This document shows positions 13,005 through 22,030 of a stretch of 45,199 bases of DNA, in pieces. How positions within the stretch are numbered: position 1 is the stretch's first letter; every line of letters starts with the position of its first letter. Source of the DNA: Candidatus Babelota bacterium (GTDB taxonomy: Bacteria; Babelota; Babeliae; Babelales; Vermiphilaceae); contig RXKB01000042.1 of the NCBI GenBank assembly GCA_003963225.1, forward strand, positions 1-45,199, written 5' to 3'. The translations under genes and the position numbers were made by a program. The notes under the pieces are model-generated. The model made no database searches. It saw nothing but the letters and a program-made list of their open reading frames with translations, and was not told the origin of the DNA.

Positions 13005-16000
13005 TATTTAAACTGAACCATAAATGTACCAACACCAACGCTTGTTGCACCTACTGTTATAACTCCAACTTGACGACCAGCACCACAGGCTGTTGATTGA
13101 GGTAATACTTTACCAGCTGTTGTTGCTGATGTGCAAGCATACCAACCAGCCGAAGGTGAATATGTACCGTCAAATGGAACTTGTGTTGCAATACCACCCC
13201 ATTGAACAATCGCAGGACTTGTTGTTCCTATTCCAACCCCTAAAGCATTTGTTGATGATGTAGGACAATCACCAACTCTATTATCTGCTATTAAACAAGC
13301 CACGTTATTCAAAGCCCCAAAGTCACCAGCTGTTGCTTTAAATGTATTTGATAATATCAATCTACCGCTTGTTGCGCTTGAACCTGTAGCACCACCAGGT
13401 CTAATTGTTAAATCACCAGCACGACCAGAACCTGTTGCACCGCTAACATCACCACCTCTTAAAGTGGTTGCACCGCCATTAAATGCGCTGTTTCCTGTAA
13501 CATCCCCACCATTAATTGTTAAAGCGGCTGAACTTCCATTACCTGTTGAACCGTCTTGACCGCTTCGTATTGTAACAGGACCTGCTGAACCTGCGCTTGT
13601 ATCTCTTCCTCTGATAGTTAAACCTGAACCATCGACAGATGATATTACAAAGAATTGACTTGTTGAGTTAGAGCCAGTAACTACACCAGCACCACTTGAT
13701 AACATATTGATACCAGAAGATGTGCTGAAAGTCATTCCTGATGTACCGTTTCCTAATTGTAATAATGAGTTTGGCACCCAAGTGCCAATACCAACATTAC
13801 CAGTTGTTACAACAAATTTGCCTTGCGGTGTTGTTGTTCCTAAACCAATATTACCGTTTGAATCTGCTGATGATTTAGAAACACCTGCAAAGGAACCACC
13901 ATTATTCCATTGTATTTGAGGACTTGAGCCACCTGGTGTACCGCCTGAAATACCCGTTAAACCACTACCGTCACCAACGAAAGCTGTAGCATTGACTGTT
14001 CCAACAACTTGAAGTTTTGCTGTTGGAATAGCCGTATTAATACCAACATTACCGCCGTCAATAACGCTGAAATAATCACCCGATGTTGTATTTGTAACTC
14101 TTAATCCAACTCCGTTAGAGTTTCCACCTTTTTTAATATCTAAAGCGGCACCTGGTGTTCCACCGCTTGAAAAACCAATACCAACATTACCATCTGATTG
14201 AATAACCATTCTTTCAGTTGGGTTTGCATTGTTGTTAGCCGTTAATAACTTTAATTGACCCGATTTAGTTGTTCCATCACCCGTATATTGTGATGCGATT
14301 CTTGCGGTATCTGATGCTGTACCGTTTGCCATCGAACTAAAGTTAATTGAACCAACTTCATCACTTACGGTTAAATTACCGTTTGTTGCACTTGCTCGTG
14401 ACAAGTTTAGAGTTGATGTATTAGCCGCTGTGCCTGAACGTGTATTAATATTTGCTGTTGCACTTGCTGATGTTTTGCTTACATAAAGCAATTCTGTTGC
14501 GCTTGCCGTTCCAATAGCAAAGTTTCCAGCGGTAACAAACGTATCACCAGATGAAGGTGCAAATACATGATTTCCTGTCCAAGTTGGTGATATTGCTTGT
14601 GATAATGCAGGCGCACCATCTGAACGCAAAGCCGTTGTTGCGCTACCGTTGACTGCTGTTAATCCTATTGATGCACTTGGGTTAGCAAAACCTGTAATTG
14701 TTCCAGGGCAACCAGTACCGCTTGATTGGCAATATGTATTTGTATCAACTGACAATGTACCGTTACTGCTACCAGTTTTAACAAAACCATTTGTTGTTAA
14801 CGAACCTAACTTAACATTAGTCAATGAGCCACCTGTTAAACTAGCTGTTCCGTCTGTAAAAGCTGTTGCTTTAGATGTGCCAGCTATGTCTAATTTTTGA
14901 GTTGGATTAACTGACCCTAAACCAATATTATAAGTTGTGTTAATACTTACGTTATCACTTCCTAATGTCCAATAATTTGAACCACCGCCAGCACCGCAAT
15001 CACTACCTGTTCCTGTTAAGTTTCCTGAACTGTCAGCATGAACACATTGTGTTGAACCTGTGATGTTGCTTGCTATAAATGCCGATGCTCTAGCGGTTCC
15101 TGTAACGTCTAATGCTTTGCTAGGTGCGACTGAACCGATACCAACATTACTTCCAAAATAGCTATCACCAACACTACTAACTTGAAACTTTGCTGTTGGG
15201 GTATCTGTACCAACACCAACATTACCGCTTGAATCAACACGTAATCTTTCCGTTCCAGCGGTTGCTACTGCTAAAACACTTGTTGCGGGAAAAAACAAAC
15301 CTGTGTTTGTATTTGAATATGTTGTAATAGATGGTGCGCTTGCTGAACCTGCCGCTACACCAACATTACCAGCTACAGTTACTTTTTGATTAGGAACTGC
15401 TGACCCAACGCCAATGTTGCTACTTACCTCTGCGACAATTGAGTTTCCAATGCTTGTTGATGATGTTGCTTTAGGTAAATAATTAGTTGTTAATCCTGAT
15501 ATTGAGCTGATACCAGTTAATCCTGAACCATCACCAACAAAGGCTGTGGCATTAACAGTTCCGACAACAGTCAATTTTGTTGATGCAACGGTTGTTCCAA
15601 CAGCCACATTACCACTATTAAAATAACTGTCACCTGTACCTGTCGTGGTTAGAACAGTTGCTGTGACACCACCGTTAACATCTAATTTACTTTGTGGAAC
15701 GGCTGAACCAATACCAACATTTGTTCCATTGTCGATAATTTGAGAGTCACCAATAGTTGTAGATGATGATGCTTTTGTAACGTAGTTTGTTGTTAATCCA
15801 CTAATACCGCCACCTGACCCACAAGCTGAACCAGTACCAGTTAAATTACCGCTCGAATCTGCTTGAATACATTGCGTTGAGCCTGTAATGTTTCCAGCCA
15901 CAAAAGCCGCCGCTTTTGCCGTACCTGCTACATCTAAAAGTTTAGATGGGCTTGGTGAGCCAATCCCTACGTTTCCAGTGGCCGATGTTGGGAAAATGTT

Positions 16001-16627
16001 TGTAGATGACCAATTAATACCTTGACGTTGAATCTCGCTATTAATTACTGACTGCCAATTAATGCCACCAGTCTGAATAGCACGAACTAAGCTTGACCAA
16101 TTAACACCTGATGATTGAATTTCTTGGTTTACTACTGATTGCCAATTAATACCGCTTGTTTGAATATTTTGTTGTAAATCTAACCAATTAACAGCACCAC
16201 GACCAAGAAAAGGTGATGTGCTTTGCCAGTTTTGACTATTAATGTTTCCTGTAATTTGACCCCAGTTAACACCTGTAATGCCTGATGTAACAGTTGACCA
16301 ATTTAATGATGACCCGTCTGTAGTTAGAAACTTACCAGCATTTCCTGTTTGTGATGGTAATAAATCTTGTTTAGCATTTAAAGCGTCTTGTAAGTCGGTT
16401 TGATTAGATAAAGTACCTGTAATATCGCCCCAATTAACAGTACCTATTTCTGTACTCATATCATTAAGGGTTTGCAACGCTTTTTGAACGTCTGTATCTG
16501 ATGGGCTTAAATTACCATTAAAATTAGTTGTATTTGTTGTAATATCTTTAGCTGGAGTTTTAGTTACAGCGTAAGCATTATTTGATATTAAAAAAACTGT
16601 TATTAAAACATAGATAAGATTATTCAT
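13004..16627 (-). CDS. Long tail fibre, repeat-rich, with signal peptide
   Basis: 1207 aa. The N-terminus MNNLIYVLITVFLISNNAYA looks like a Sec signal cleaved after AYA. Residues about 100-205 carry tandem ~20-aa repeats (QSSGVNWSS, QTGGINWQSV, QRQGINWSS). Most of the rest consists of VGIGSxxPSxxLDVxGTxxAxAF modules typical of trimeric fibre shafts, with repeated GLTTNY and DGSGLTGI linkers. A C-terminal domain of about 80 aa ends VGVGTFMVQFK. It shares the NW repeats and the IFPTSATGN segment with the short fibre at 18128-18802, so the two are related by duplication. Fibre by sequence; receptor unknown. Confidence 0.8.
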   Translation of the reverse strand: MNNLIYVLITVFLISNNAYAVTKTPAKDITTNTTNFNGNLSPSDTDVQKALQTLNDMSTEIGTVNWGDITGTLSNQTDLQDALNAKQDLLPSQTGNAGKFLTTDGSSLNWSTVTSGITGVNWGQITGNINSQNWQSTSPFLGRGAVNWLDLQQNIQTSGINWQSVVNQEIQSSGVNWSSLVRAIQTGGINWQSVINSEIQRQGINWSSTNIFPTSATGNVGIGSPSPSKLLDVAGTAKAAAFVAGNITGSTQCIQADSSGNLTGTGSACGSGGGISGLTTNYVTKASSSTTIGDSQIIDNGTNVGIGSAVPQSKLDVNGGVTATVLTTTGTGDSYFNSGNVAVGTTVASTKLTVVGTVNATAFVGDGSGLTGISSISGLTTNYLPKATSSTSIGNSIVAEVSSNIGVGSAVPNQKVTVAGNVGVAAGSASAPSITTYSNTNTGLFFPATSVLAVATAGTERLRVDSSGNVGVGTDTPTAKFQVSSVGDSYFGSNVGIGSVAPSKALDVTGTARASAFIASNITGSTQCVHADSSGNLTGTGSDCGAGGGSNYWTLGSDNVSINTTYNIGLGSVNPTQKLDIAGTSKATAFTDGTASLTGGSLTNVKLGSLTTNGFVKTGSSNGTLSVDTNTYCQSSGTGCPGTITGFANPSASIGLTAVNGSATTALRSDGAPALSQAISPTWTGNHVFAPSSGDTFVTAGNFAIGTASATELLYVSKTSASATANINTRSGTAANTSTLNLSRASATNGNLTVSDEVGSINFSSMANGTASDTARIASQYTGDGTTKSGQLKLLTANNNANPTERMVIQSDGNVGIGFSSGGTPGAALDIKKGGNSNGVGLRVTNTTSGDYFSVIDGGNVGINTAIPTAKLQVVGTVNATAFVGDGSGLTGISGGTPGGSSPQIQWNNGGSFAGVSKSSADSNGNIGLGTTTPQGKFVVTTGNVGIGTWVPNSLLQLGNGTSGMTFSTSSGINMLSSGAGVVTGSNSTSQFFVISSVDGSGLTIRGRDTSAGSAGPVTIRSGQDGSTGNGSSAALTINGGDVTGNSAFNGGATTLRGGDVSGATGSGRAGDLTIRPGGATGSSATSGRLILSNTFKATAGDFGALNNVACLIADNRVGDCPTSSTNALGVGIGTTSPAIVQWGGIATQVPFDGTYSPSAGWYACTSATTAGKVLPQSTACGAGRQVGVITVGATSVGVGTFMVQFK

Positions 16628-16645
16628 ATCTTCCTCAACAATAAA

Positions 16646-16921
16646 TTAGTATTGAACTACGCCATAAACATAATCACCAGCATCAACGCCGCCTGGTATG
16701 GTTATTACTTGCCCTTCAAATGTAAAATCAGGTGGTGTTTTAGCACCGTTTTGTGTTGTTCCGTTAATAGCCAATAACATAATAGCCGTTGGTGTAACGT
16801 CTAAAGTAAATTCTTCTTGACCATCTTCGGTTGCAATAAAAGAAAAGTTTGCGAATCTTGCAAAGTTAAATACATTAAATTGAACTGTGCTTGGTCTTTT
16901 TACTATATAAATTGGGTTCAT
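16646..16921 (-). CDS. Small beta-rich tail-associated protein, 91 aa
   Basis: Starts MNPIYIVKRPSTVQF; alternating strands and a PGGVDAGDYVYGVVQY end. It overlaps the 118-aa gene upstream by 4 nt, so the two are probably made as a pair. Proteins of this type precede fibre genes in other phages and may be connectors or small fibre-binding pieces. Precise role unknown. Confidence 0.55.
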   Translation of the reverse strand: MNPIYIVKRPSTVQFNVFNFARFANFSFIATEDGQEEFTLDVTPTAIMLLAINGTTQNGAKTPPDFTFEGQVITIPGGVDAGDYVYGVVQY

Positions 16922-17274
16922 CTTGTTACCCTTCCAATGATACTAATAGGTCCACTCACTAAGTTTGCAACAAAACCAGTTGGAAATGTAAGCAATAAAT
17001 CATAAACAGCTTCTGCTGTTTGTTCTAAAGCTTCTGTGTCTGCTGGTGTTGCGGCAACTAACACACAACCTGCCGATGCGTTAATGCTTATTTGACCATC
17101 TTCTGTTGACCAATCTAATATTGGTGGGTCTTCCGAATTTACCGTTGCTCTTGCTTGCATACGAGCTGTGCAATCAGTTAAATCAATTGGCAAACCGTTT
17201 TCATCAAAATAATAAAAAGGAATTAAGAAGCTTACACCTTGTTGAATTTCTAACGGAAAATTAGCTTGTTCCAT
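16918..17274 (-). CDS. Tail-associated immunoglobulin-like protein, 118 aa
   Basis: Starts MEQANFPLEIQQGVSF, then IPFYYFDENGLPIDLTDCTARMQ and a closing AVYDLLLTFPTG and ISIIGRVTR. This resembles a widespread phage family (BppU-like N-terminal type) with an 'r.g.t...p....d.nG.p.dLtg.....q.R' pattern, found beside fibres and baseplates. It is likely a fibre-attachment or upper baseplate accessory piece. Named family not certain. Confidence 0.55.
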   Translation of the reverse strand: MEQANFPLEIQQGVSFLIPFYYFDENGLPIDLTDCTARMQARATVNSEDPPILDWSTEDGQISINASAGCVLVAATPADTEALEQTAEAVYDLLLTFPTGFVANLVSGPISIIGRVTR

Positions 17275-17276
17275 AA

Positions 17277-18119
17277 TTAGGTCTTTATAATGTAATTTAT
17301 GGTTAATGAAGGTTGAACAATAGACTGAACCGAACTTAAATCATTGGCTATTGTTGCATATTGTTCCCTATGTTGGTCACCGATGTTAACACCTTGAGGT
17401 GATGTATTTGGTGATGATGATTGAGTAATAGGTGTTGCTACGCCACCGTGACTGTGTTGTAAATTTACTGTTTTTGAACCTACCGAAGCACCCAATGTTC
17501 CAAAAGTATCATCACCTGATTTATACCCTGCTGGAACTTTTGTTCTTAAATCAGGTAAGTTAAATGTTGTTGAACCATCACCTGAACCAAAAGACGTTCC
17601 AACAATAGCAAATAACGCCGAATATGTAGACCGACTAACAGCGGAACCGTCACACAATAAGTATCCAGTTGGTGCTGATGAGCCACCATAAGCTTGAATA
17701 ACGCCAGTTTGAACAGCTCTTGAGCCTAAAATTGAACTCCACCATGCGGTTTCACTTGATGGATTCTTGTTAAGGTTTGTATCTTGAAGTGATAAATAAA
17801 GCTCACCGTTATACTTTGCTATGCTATTCGTGTAGTATGTTGTTCCGCTATCCCATTCTGGTACGCCCTCTTGGAATAAATAAACTAATTGATAAAAAGC
17901 TAACAAAAAAAGGCCGTTCATATCCTCAAGCTCTGGAACATTACCATCAACTACTGCGTCAGCCCAACCTTCATTTGTAAAAGCGGCCAAAGCTTGAATT
18001 GTAGCAGGGTCGGTTGTATAGACAGGGCTACCAGCGGCTTTTGAACCAAATTTACCATAATTTCCTGAACTACCGTTACCGCCGAATTGTTTTTGTGTAA
18101 CTCTTGTTAATTTAGCCAT
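17277..18119 (-). CDS. Tail fibre with phage collar domain
   Basis: 280 aa. The C-terminal half has the phage tail collar fold: QAYGGSSAPTGYLLCDGSAVSR, YSALFAIVGTSFGSGDGSTTF, NLPDLRTKVPAG. The end has an HSHGG (HxH) motif and the block GVNIGDQHREQYATIANDL. That block is almost the same as the end of the central spike (21047-22030), so a module has been copied between the two genes. The N-terminal half has a WDSGTTYYTNSIAKYNGELY segment of the carbohydrate-binding/fibre type. Likely a short fibre or baseplate-attached fibre. Confidence 0.75.
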   Translation of the reverse strand: MAKLTRVTQKQFGGNGSSGNYGKFGSKAAGSPVYTTDPATIQALAAFTNEGWADAVVDGNVPELEDMNGLFLLAFYQLVYLFQEGVPEWDSGTTYYTNSIAKYNGELYLSLQDTNLNKNPSSETAWWSSILGSRAVQTGVIQAYGGSSAPTGYLLCDGSAVSRSTYSALFAIVGTSFGSGDGSTTFNLPDLRTKVPAGYKSGDDTFGTLGASVGSKTVNLQHSHGGVATPITQSSSPNTSPQGVNIGDQHREQYATIANDLSSVQSIVQPSLTINYIIKT

Positions 18120-18127
18120 ATATCACC

Positions 18128-18802
18128 TTAGTTTGTTGGACAAAAATAATCAATTACATCACTAGCTAAGTTTGAGCTGGATGTTATTGTTAACGTACTT
18201 GTTGTTGTAGTTGCACCAAGTGTTTTGTTGTTTGATGTATTATCTTGAACAAAACAGTGCGGTGCTTTTGATGCTGTAAAAGAAAAAGTTATTAAACAAG
18301 ATGTAACCGTTCCTGTTCCAACGGTTATTTCACCTAATAAGTTAGTGCTTCCAGCGGTAATGCTTGGACTTGTTCCGCATGAGCTAACAGATGGGATTGT
18401 GCCACCAGTTGATGCTAAACGGTTACCACCACCAATATCTAACAATTGACTTGGATTAGATGTTCCAACGCCAAAATTACCAGTTGCTGATGTTGGAAAA
18501 ATATTAGCTGATGTCCAGTTAACACCCTGTCTTTGTATTTCACTATTAGTTAATGATTGCCAGTTTACATTATTTGATTGTATTGATTGAGCTGGAACAG
18601 CTGTCCAGTTAATACCAGCACTAACAAGATTTTTCAATGTTGACCAATTAACATTAGCATTTGAGCCTGCCGCTGTTGTTGTAACAGGAAAGAGATTAGC
18701 ATTAGACAATGTTGTTGTATATGGATAATCACCCAATTTACCTGCAAAAACATTGCTTGAAACAATTAATAAAATCATTGTAATAATAAGTTTATTGTTC
18801 AT
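18128..18802 (-). CDS. Short tail fibre with signal peptide
   Basis: 224 aa. Sec-type N-terminus MNNKLIITMILLIVSSNVFA. Then the NW repeats (SAGINWTAV, QSNNVNWQS, QRQGVNWTS) and IFPTSATGNFGVGTSNPS, all shared with the long fibre at 13004-16627. The C-terminal ~80 aa are Ser/Thr-rich strands ending DVIDYFCPTN. It looks like a shortened paralogue of the long fibre. It begins 11 nt inside the DUF2612 gene's end. Confidence 0.7.
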   Translation of the reverse strand: MNNKLIITMILLIVSSNVFAGKLGDYPYTTTLSNANLFPVTTTAAGSNANVNWSTLKNLVSAGINWTAVPAQSIQSNNVNWQSLTNSEIQRQGVNWTSANIFPTSATGNFGVGTSNPSQLLDIGGGNRLASTGGTIPSVSSCGTSPSITAGSTNLLGEITVGTGTVTSCLITFSFTASKAPHCFVQDNTSNNKTLGATTTTSTLTITSSSNLASDVIDYFCPTN

Positions 18803-19469
18803 AGAGTATGTTCCCGTCTTGGTCTAATAAAAATGTTCCATCTTGGTCTAATAAAGGATTTGTACTTAATATGTTAACATTAACACCAACGCCCATTGGT
18901 CTTGGTAATATGTCTAAGTATTCCGCTACTGTCATAACCACAGAATACGCTGAAACAGCGTTATAAGTGATTGTCATATCTTTGTTATCAACCAGTTGAA
19001 TATTGGCACCAAAGATGTTCCATAAAGCTTCTAAAACATCTTTGTAACTTTCATAAGTGTTGTTTGAAATTATCTTTATCTTAATTAATGTTCTTAACTC
19101 AAAATCACTTAATGTATAAAAAGCCTCTGTTTGATACCTACTGAAAAGATATAGTGGGTCTGGTGTTTCAGTATACCTAAGAAAATCAACACCCCCTGAA
19201 ACGTCTGCATATCTACGAAAAGCCCAAAATGTATGTGATAAATCTAAACCTAATACATTACGAGGCACGCCAACGATTTTTCCTAATATTGTCAACTGTG
19301 CGCCAATAGCTGTATCTAAATCAAAGCAGGTTGGCTCTGTTAACATTAACCCATCACATAATGATAGGTTAGCAATCATTTTAATAGTGTTGCGTGCGTT
19401 ATCCTTATCCCTATATTGGATAATTAACGTGTCAGCATAATAATCTTGTAATTCTGTCAATGTTGCCAT
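18792..19469 (-). CDS. DUF2612 tail/baseplate protein
   Basis: 225 aa. Family pattern visible: an N-terminal helix YYADTLIIQYRDKDNARNT, FDLDTAIGAQLTILGKIVGV, FELRTLIKIKIISNN, DVLEALWNIFG and the C-terminal ILPRPMGVGVNV. DUF2612 proteins follow baseplate J in this phage group and probably play the P2 gpI role that links wedge to fibres. The last ~20 aa hold a short tandem (LLDQDGTF, LLDQDGNI). It overlaps baseplate J by 1 nt. Confidence 0.85.
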   Translation of the reverse strand: MATLTELQDYYADTLIIQYRDKDNARNTIKMIANLSLCDGLMLTEPTCFDLDTAIGAQLTILGKIVGVPRNVLGLDLSHTFWAFRRYADVSGGVDFLRYTETPDPLYLFSRYQTEAFYTLSDFELRTLIKIKIISNNTYESYKDVLEALWNIFGANIQLVDNKDMTITYNAVSAYSVVMTVAEYLDILPRPMGVGVNVNILSTNPLLDQDGTFLLDQDGNILYEQ

Positions 19470-20650
19470 TAAATGACCGTTATGTTAATTTGCGTTGTTA
19501 TTACAACCCACTTATTATATAAATTTGTTGGATAAACTTGATTTGCATAATAAGCGTTTACTGAACTAACACCAGCCGATGAAACCACTAAATCAGGGTC
19601 ATATTGATGAATTAAAGCCGCTATTGCCGTTATATCTGCTGGTTGGTAAATAGTTAAAATATAATTATCAGCTAAATATTGTTTAACGGCCGCTGTATCA
19701 ATACTTCCACCTGATAAAGAGTGCAAAGAAAAACTTATCCACAGATTCTGTGAAACAGCCCTATCAAATTGAATATCAAATGTCGTTCCGTCTACTTGGT
19801 CAACTGGTACAACTTCCGTTCCTTTCATACCACAACCTGATGAACGGTATTTATAAATCATATTTGCAACATCATTATCTGAACCGCCATCAACAATAAC
19901 CCAAATAGAGTGAGCTGGAACGCCGTTAGCATCTGTTATGTTTGTAACATTCTCATAAATAACAGCTTGTGATAATCCTTCAATTGTGTATAAACCACCC
20001 CAAAGTGCCTGTAAATATCCTTGAGCTGGTATTGAAACAGATTTTTGCCTTCTAATGCGTAACTGTGCGTCAGTTTCTTGTTCTTGGCCAATCTCGTATG
20101 GGTCGCTTGGATTATTAACGCTTAAAACGCCCAAGACAATAGTAACGGCAATTGTTAAAGTGTTTGGTACAATCTGAACTAATCCAATTTGTGCGGCTTG
20201 AAAGTTAAGAGTATTGGCACCTGTTGTTAATGATGCTGACTCTATTAAATAAAATAAGTTGCCATTTGAATCTGAAATTGTAAACGGTGTTGCGCCATCT
20301 AAACCAGTTAAGTTTAGATTTCTGTCAGTTGTAACAACAACCTCTGTTCGGGTATAAGAACCACCTTGACGGTAAATTCCGCATAATTGAGATAATCCGT
20401 CTAAGGCTACCCCAATAGCTTGGTCAGGGTCTTTTGAATCATAATCTTGAACAATTAAATCAAGAATATCTTGTTTGGATAAAGCCCAAATATTAACCAT
20501 TTGACCATCTGGACTATTAGAATCAACATTAATATCTGTTCCATAAATACCAATTAAGCCAGGTGTTTCAGGTGTGCCGTTAAGGATTTCGTCAACTATT
20601 TCTGTGTATGTTTGGATTGATATACCAGCGGCGGTGATTTGATTAGGCAT
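19469..20650 (-). CDS. Baseplate J-like protein
   Basis: 393 aa. It has the gpJ layout: an N-terminal YTEIVDEILNGTPETPG, SPDGQMVNIWALS, a middle QETDAQLRIRRQKSVS, VIYENVTNITDANGVPAHSIWVIVDGG, and a C-terminal strand region. It forms the baseplate wedge with the gp25-like protein. It overlaps that gene by 8 nt and the DUF2612 gene by 1 nt. Length is normal. Confidence 0.9.
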   Translation of the reverse strand: MPNQITAAGISIQTYTEIVDEILNGTPETPGLIGIYGTDINVDSNSPDGQMVNIWALSKQDILDLIVQDYDSKDPDQAIGVALDGLSQLCGIYRQGGSYTRTEVVVTTDRNLNLTGLDGATPFTISDSNGNLFYLIESASLTTGANTLNFQAAQIGLVQIVPNTLTIAVTIVLGVLSVNNPSDPYEIGQEQETDAQLRIRRQKSVSIPAQGYLQALWGGLYTIEGLSQAVIYENVTNITDANGVPAHSIWVIVDGGSDNDVANMIYKYRSSGCGMKGTEVVPVDQVDGTTFDIQFDRAVSQNLWISFSLHSLSGGSIDTAAVKQYLADNYILTIYQPADITAIAALIHQYDPDLVVSSAGVSSVNAYYANQVYPTNLYNKWVVITTQINITVI

Positions 20651-20999
20651 TTACTACCTCGATGTTTTCTGCGAAATTACTTGTAAAAATGGTGTCAATA
20701 TCATATTGAATTATCATATCTCTGCCATCAACTGTTGCATCAATCTTGTTTACTTTGACAACGCCATAAGATTGAAGGATAACTGCTCTTACACTTAGGA
20801 TTATTTCTTCTTTTGTACCGTTGGTTCCTAATAACCTGAACCAATCAATACCTGATGTCATATCAAAAAAACAATCATTTAAAAAGAAATTAACCCGTGT
20901 TTCTATGTTTTGGGCTATGGCTTTATCATTATTTAGATAGCTTTGAACGCCATTTCCAAAAGTCCAATCTTTTAAATTATTCAAAGCTCTAATAATCAT
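20643..20999 (-). CDS. Baseplate wedge protein, gp25/gpW-like
   Basis: 118 aa from the ATG at 20999 (GGA 9 bases upstream). A longer in-frame version would use a GTG at 21017 that lies inside the parS palindrome, which is less likely. Residues about 50-118 show the gp25 pattern: DMTSGIDWFRLLG, KEEIILSVRAVIL, a KVNKIDATVDGR strand and a final YDIDTIFTS. In this phage class it sits just before baseplate J in the operon and joins the inner wedge. Confidence 0.75.
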   Translation of the reverse strand: MIIRALNNLKDWTFGNGVQSYLNNDKAIAQNIETRVNFFLNDCFFDMTSGIDWFRLLGTNGTKEEIILSVRAVILQSYGVVKVNKIDATVDGRDMIIQYDIDTIFTSNFAENIEVVNA

Positions 21000-21009
21000 A
21001 TATATCCAA

Positions 21010-21025
21010 TGTTTCACGTGAAACT
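21010..21025. promoter_or_regulatory. parS-like centromere site
   Basis: The palindrome TGTTTCACGTGAAACT matches 15 of 16 bases of the bacterial chromosomal parS consensus (TGTTTCACGTGAAACA); the inner 14 bases are a perfect match. It lies in the 47-bp gap between the baseplate wedge gene and the spike gene. No ParB is recognised in the phage, so a host ParB would be the natural ligand (inference). Confidence 0.8.
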
Positions 21026-21046
21026 TACAGTTAAATTATATACCAA

Positions 21047-22030
21047 TTAATACTTTATTAACCAGTTTCCTAATCTTGAAGGTTGCATAATTGTTTGTGT
21101 TGGGCTTAAATCGTTAGCGATTGTTGCGTATTGTTCTCTGTGCTGGTCGCCTATGTTAACGCCATTTGATGCTGAACCTGGACTTCCTTGTGTAATAGGC
21201 GTTGCTGTACCGCCATGATTATGTTGAATATTTATGGTTTCTTGACCTGTTGCGCCACCTAAAGTATTTCTGTTAGGTGTAATAGCGTTTGTCAGTACAT
21301 TGGCGTTTGTTCCACCTATGTTATCAAGGCCAATAAAAGCCCTTCCTCGCATATCAGGCACGTTAAAATTGTCGCCACTTCCACCATAAGTATAACCAAT
21401 AACATCAAAAAGATTAGCATAGGTCGTTTTGCTTATGCTTTGACCATAACATAATAGCCAACCCGATGGTGCGCTACTACCAGCATAAGGCATCATCATC
21501 CCTGCTTGCGTTAGCCTTTCGCCTGTCTTGTCGTTGACTGAAATTATACCGTCAGGCCATTTAAGTTCACAGCCATTTGAATAATCTGTCAGCTTGTTTA
21601 TTTCAGAACGAATACCAATAATAGCTATTGCATCGTTTAAATCATGCGTTCTTGGGCTATTAGGCACGTTTATTTGGCCTGTTGTAAACCAAGTGTCCAT
21701 GTCTTTATCACAAAAAAGAACCATGCACGTATCACCAACAGCAATAGGAAAGGTCAATCTAGCCGTTCCACCTGACAAAATCATTACGGGGCATTTTACC
21801 AATAAAGGATAGCTTAACTTAACAATACCATCTGGATTATCAGTTGTTGAAGCTACAGCACCACGCACTTCTCTTAGAAAGTTAATCTGTATGGTTGCCG
21901 TCTGATTAGATGAATCAAAGCCTTGAATTGTTCCAATACTGCAACAATTAAGTTCTGACTTTAAATCCCGTTTCCTTAAATCCATGTATTCTTTAAGGTC
22001 AGGTGTTATGATAGGAAAGGCTGAACTCAT
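21047..22030 (-). CDS. Baseplate central spike with C-terminal collar domain
   Basis: 327 aa. Residues 1-150 are a Gp138-like/OB-fold spike base (CCSIGTIQGFDSSNQTATIQI, PVMILSGGTARLTFPIAVGDTCMVLFCD, DLNDAIAIIGI). After a DGIISVNDKTGE strand the usual needle is replaced by a tail collar domain (MPYAGSSAPSGWLLCYGQSI, NVPDMRGRAFIG) with HNHGG and a GVNIGDQHREQYATIANDL block shared with the fibre at 17277-18119. A spike ending in a collar domain is unusual. It overlaps the hub gene by 4 nt. Confidence 0.75.
   Translation of the reverse strand: MSSAFPIITPDLKEYMDLRKRDLKSELNCCSIGTIQGFDSSNQTATIQINFLREVRGAVASTTDNPDGIVKLSYPLLVKCPVMILSGGTARLTFPIAVGDTCMVLFCDKDMDTWFTTGQINVPNSPRTHDLNDAIAIIGIRSEINKLTDYSNGCELKWPDGIISVNDKTGERLTQAGMMMPYAGSSAPSGWLLCYGQSISKTTYANLFDVIGYTYGGSGDNFNVPDMRGRAFIGLDNIGGTNANVLTNAITPNRNTLGGATGQETINIQHNHGGTATPITQGSPGSASNGVNIGDQHREQYATIANDLSPTQTIMQPSRLGNWLIKY

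Noticed and set aside
20643..21017. GTG start at 21017 for the baseplate wedge gene
   Set aside because: It falls inside the parS palindrome and lacks an SD; the ATG at 20999 with GGA upstream is better.
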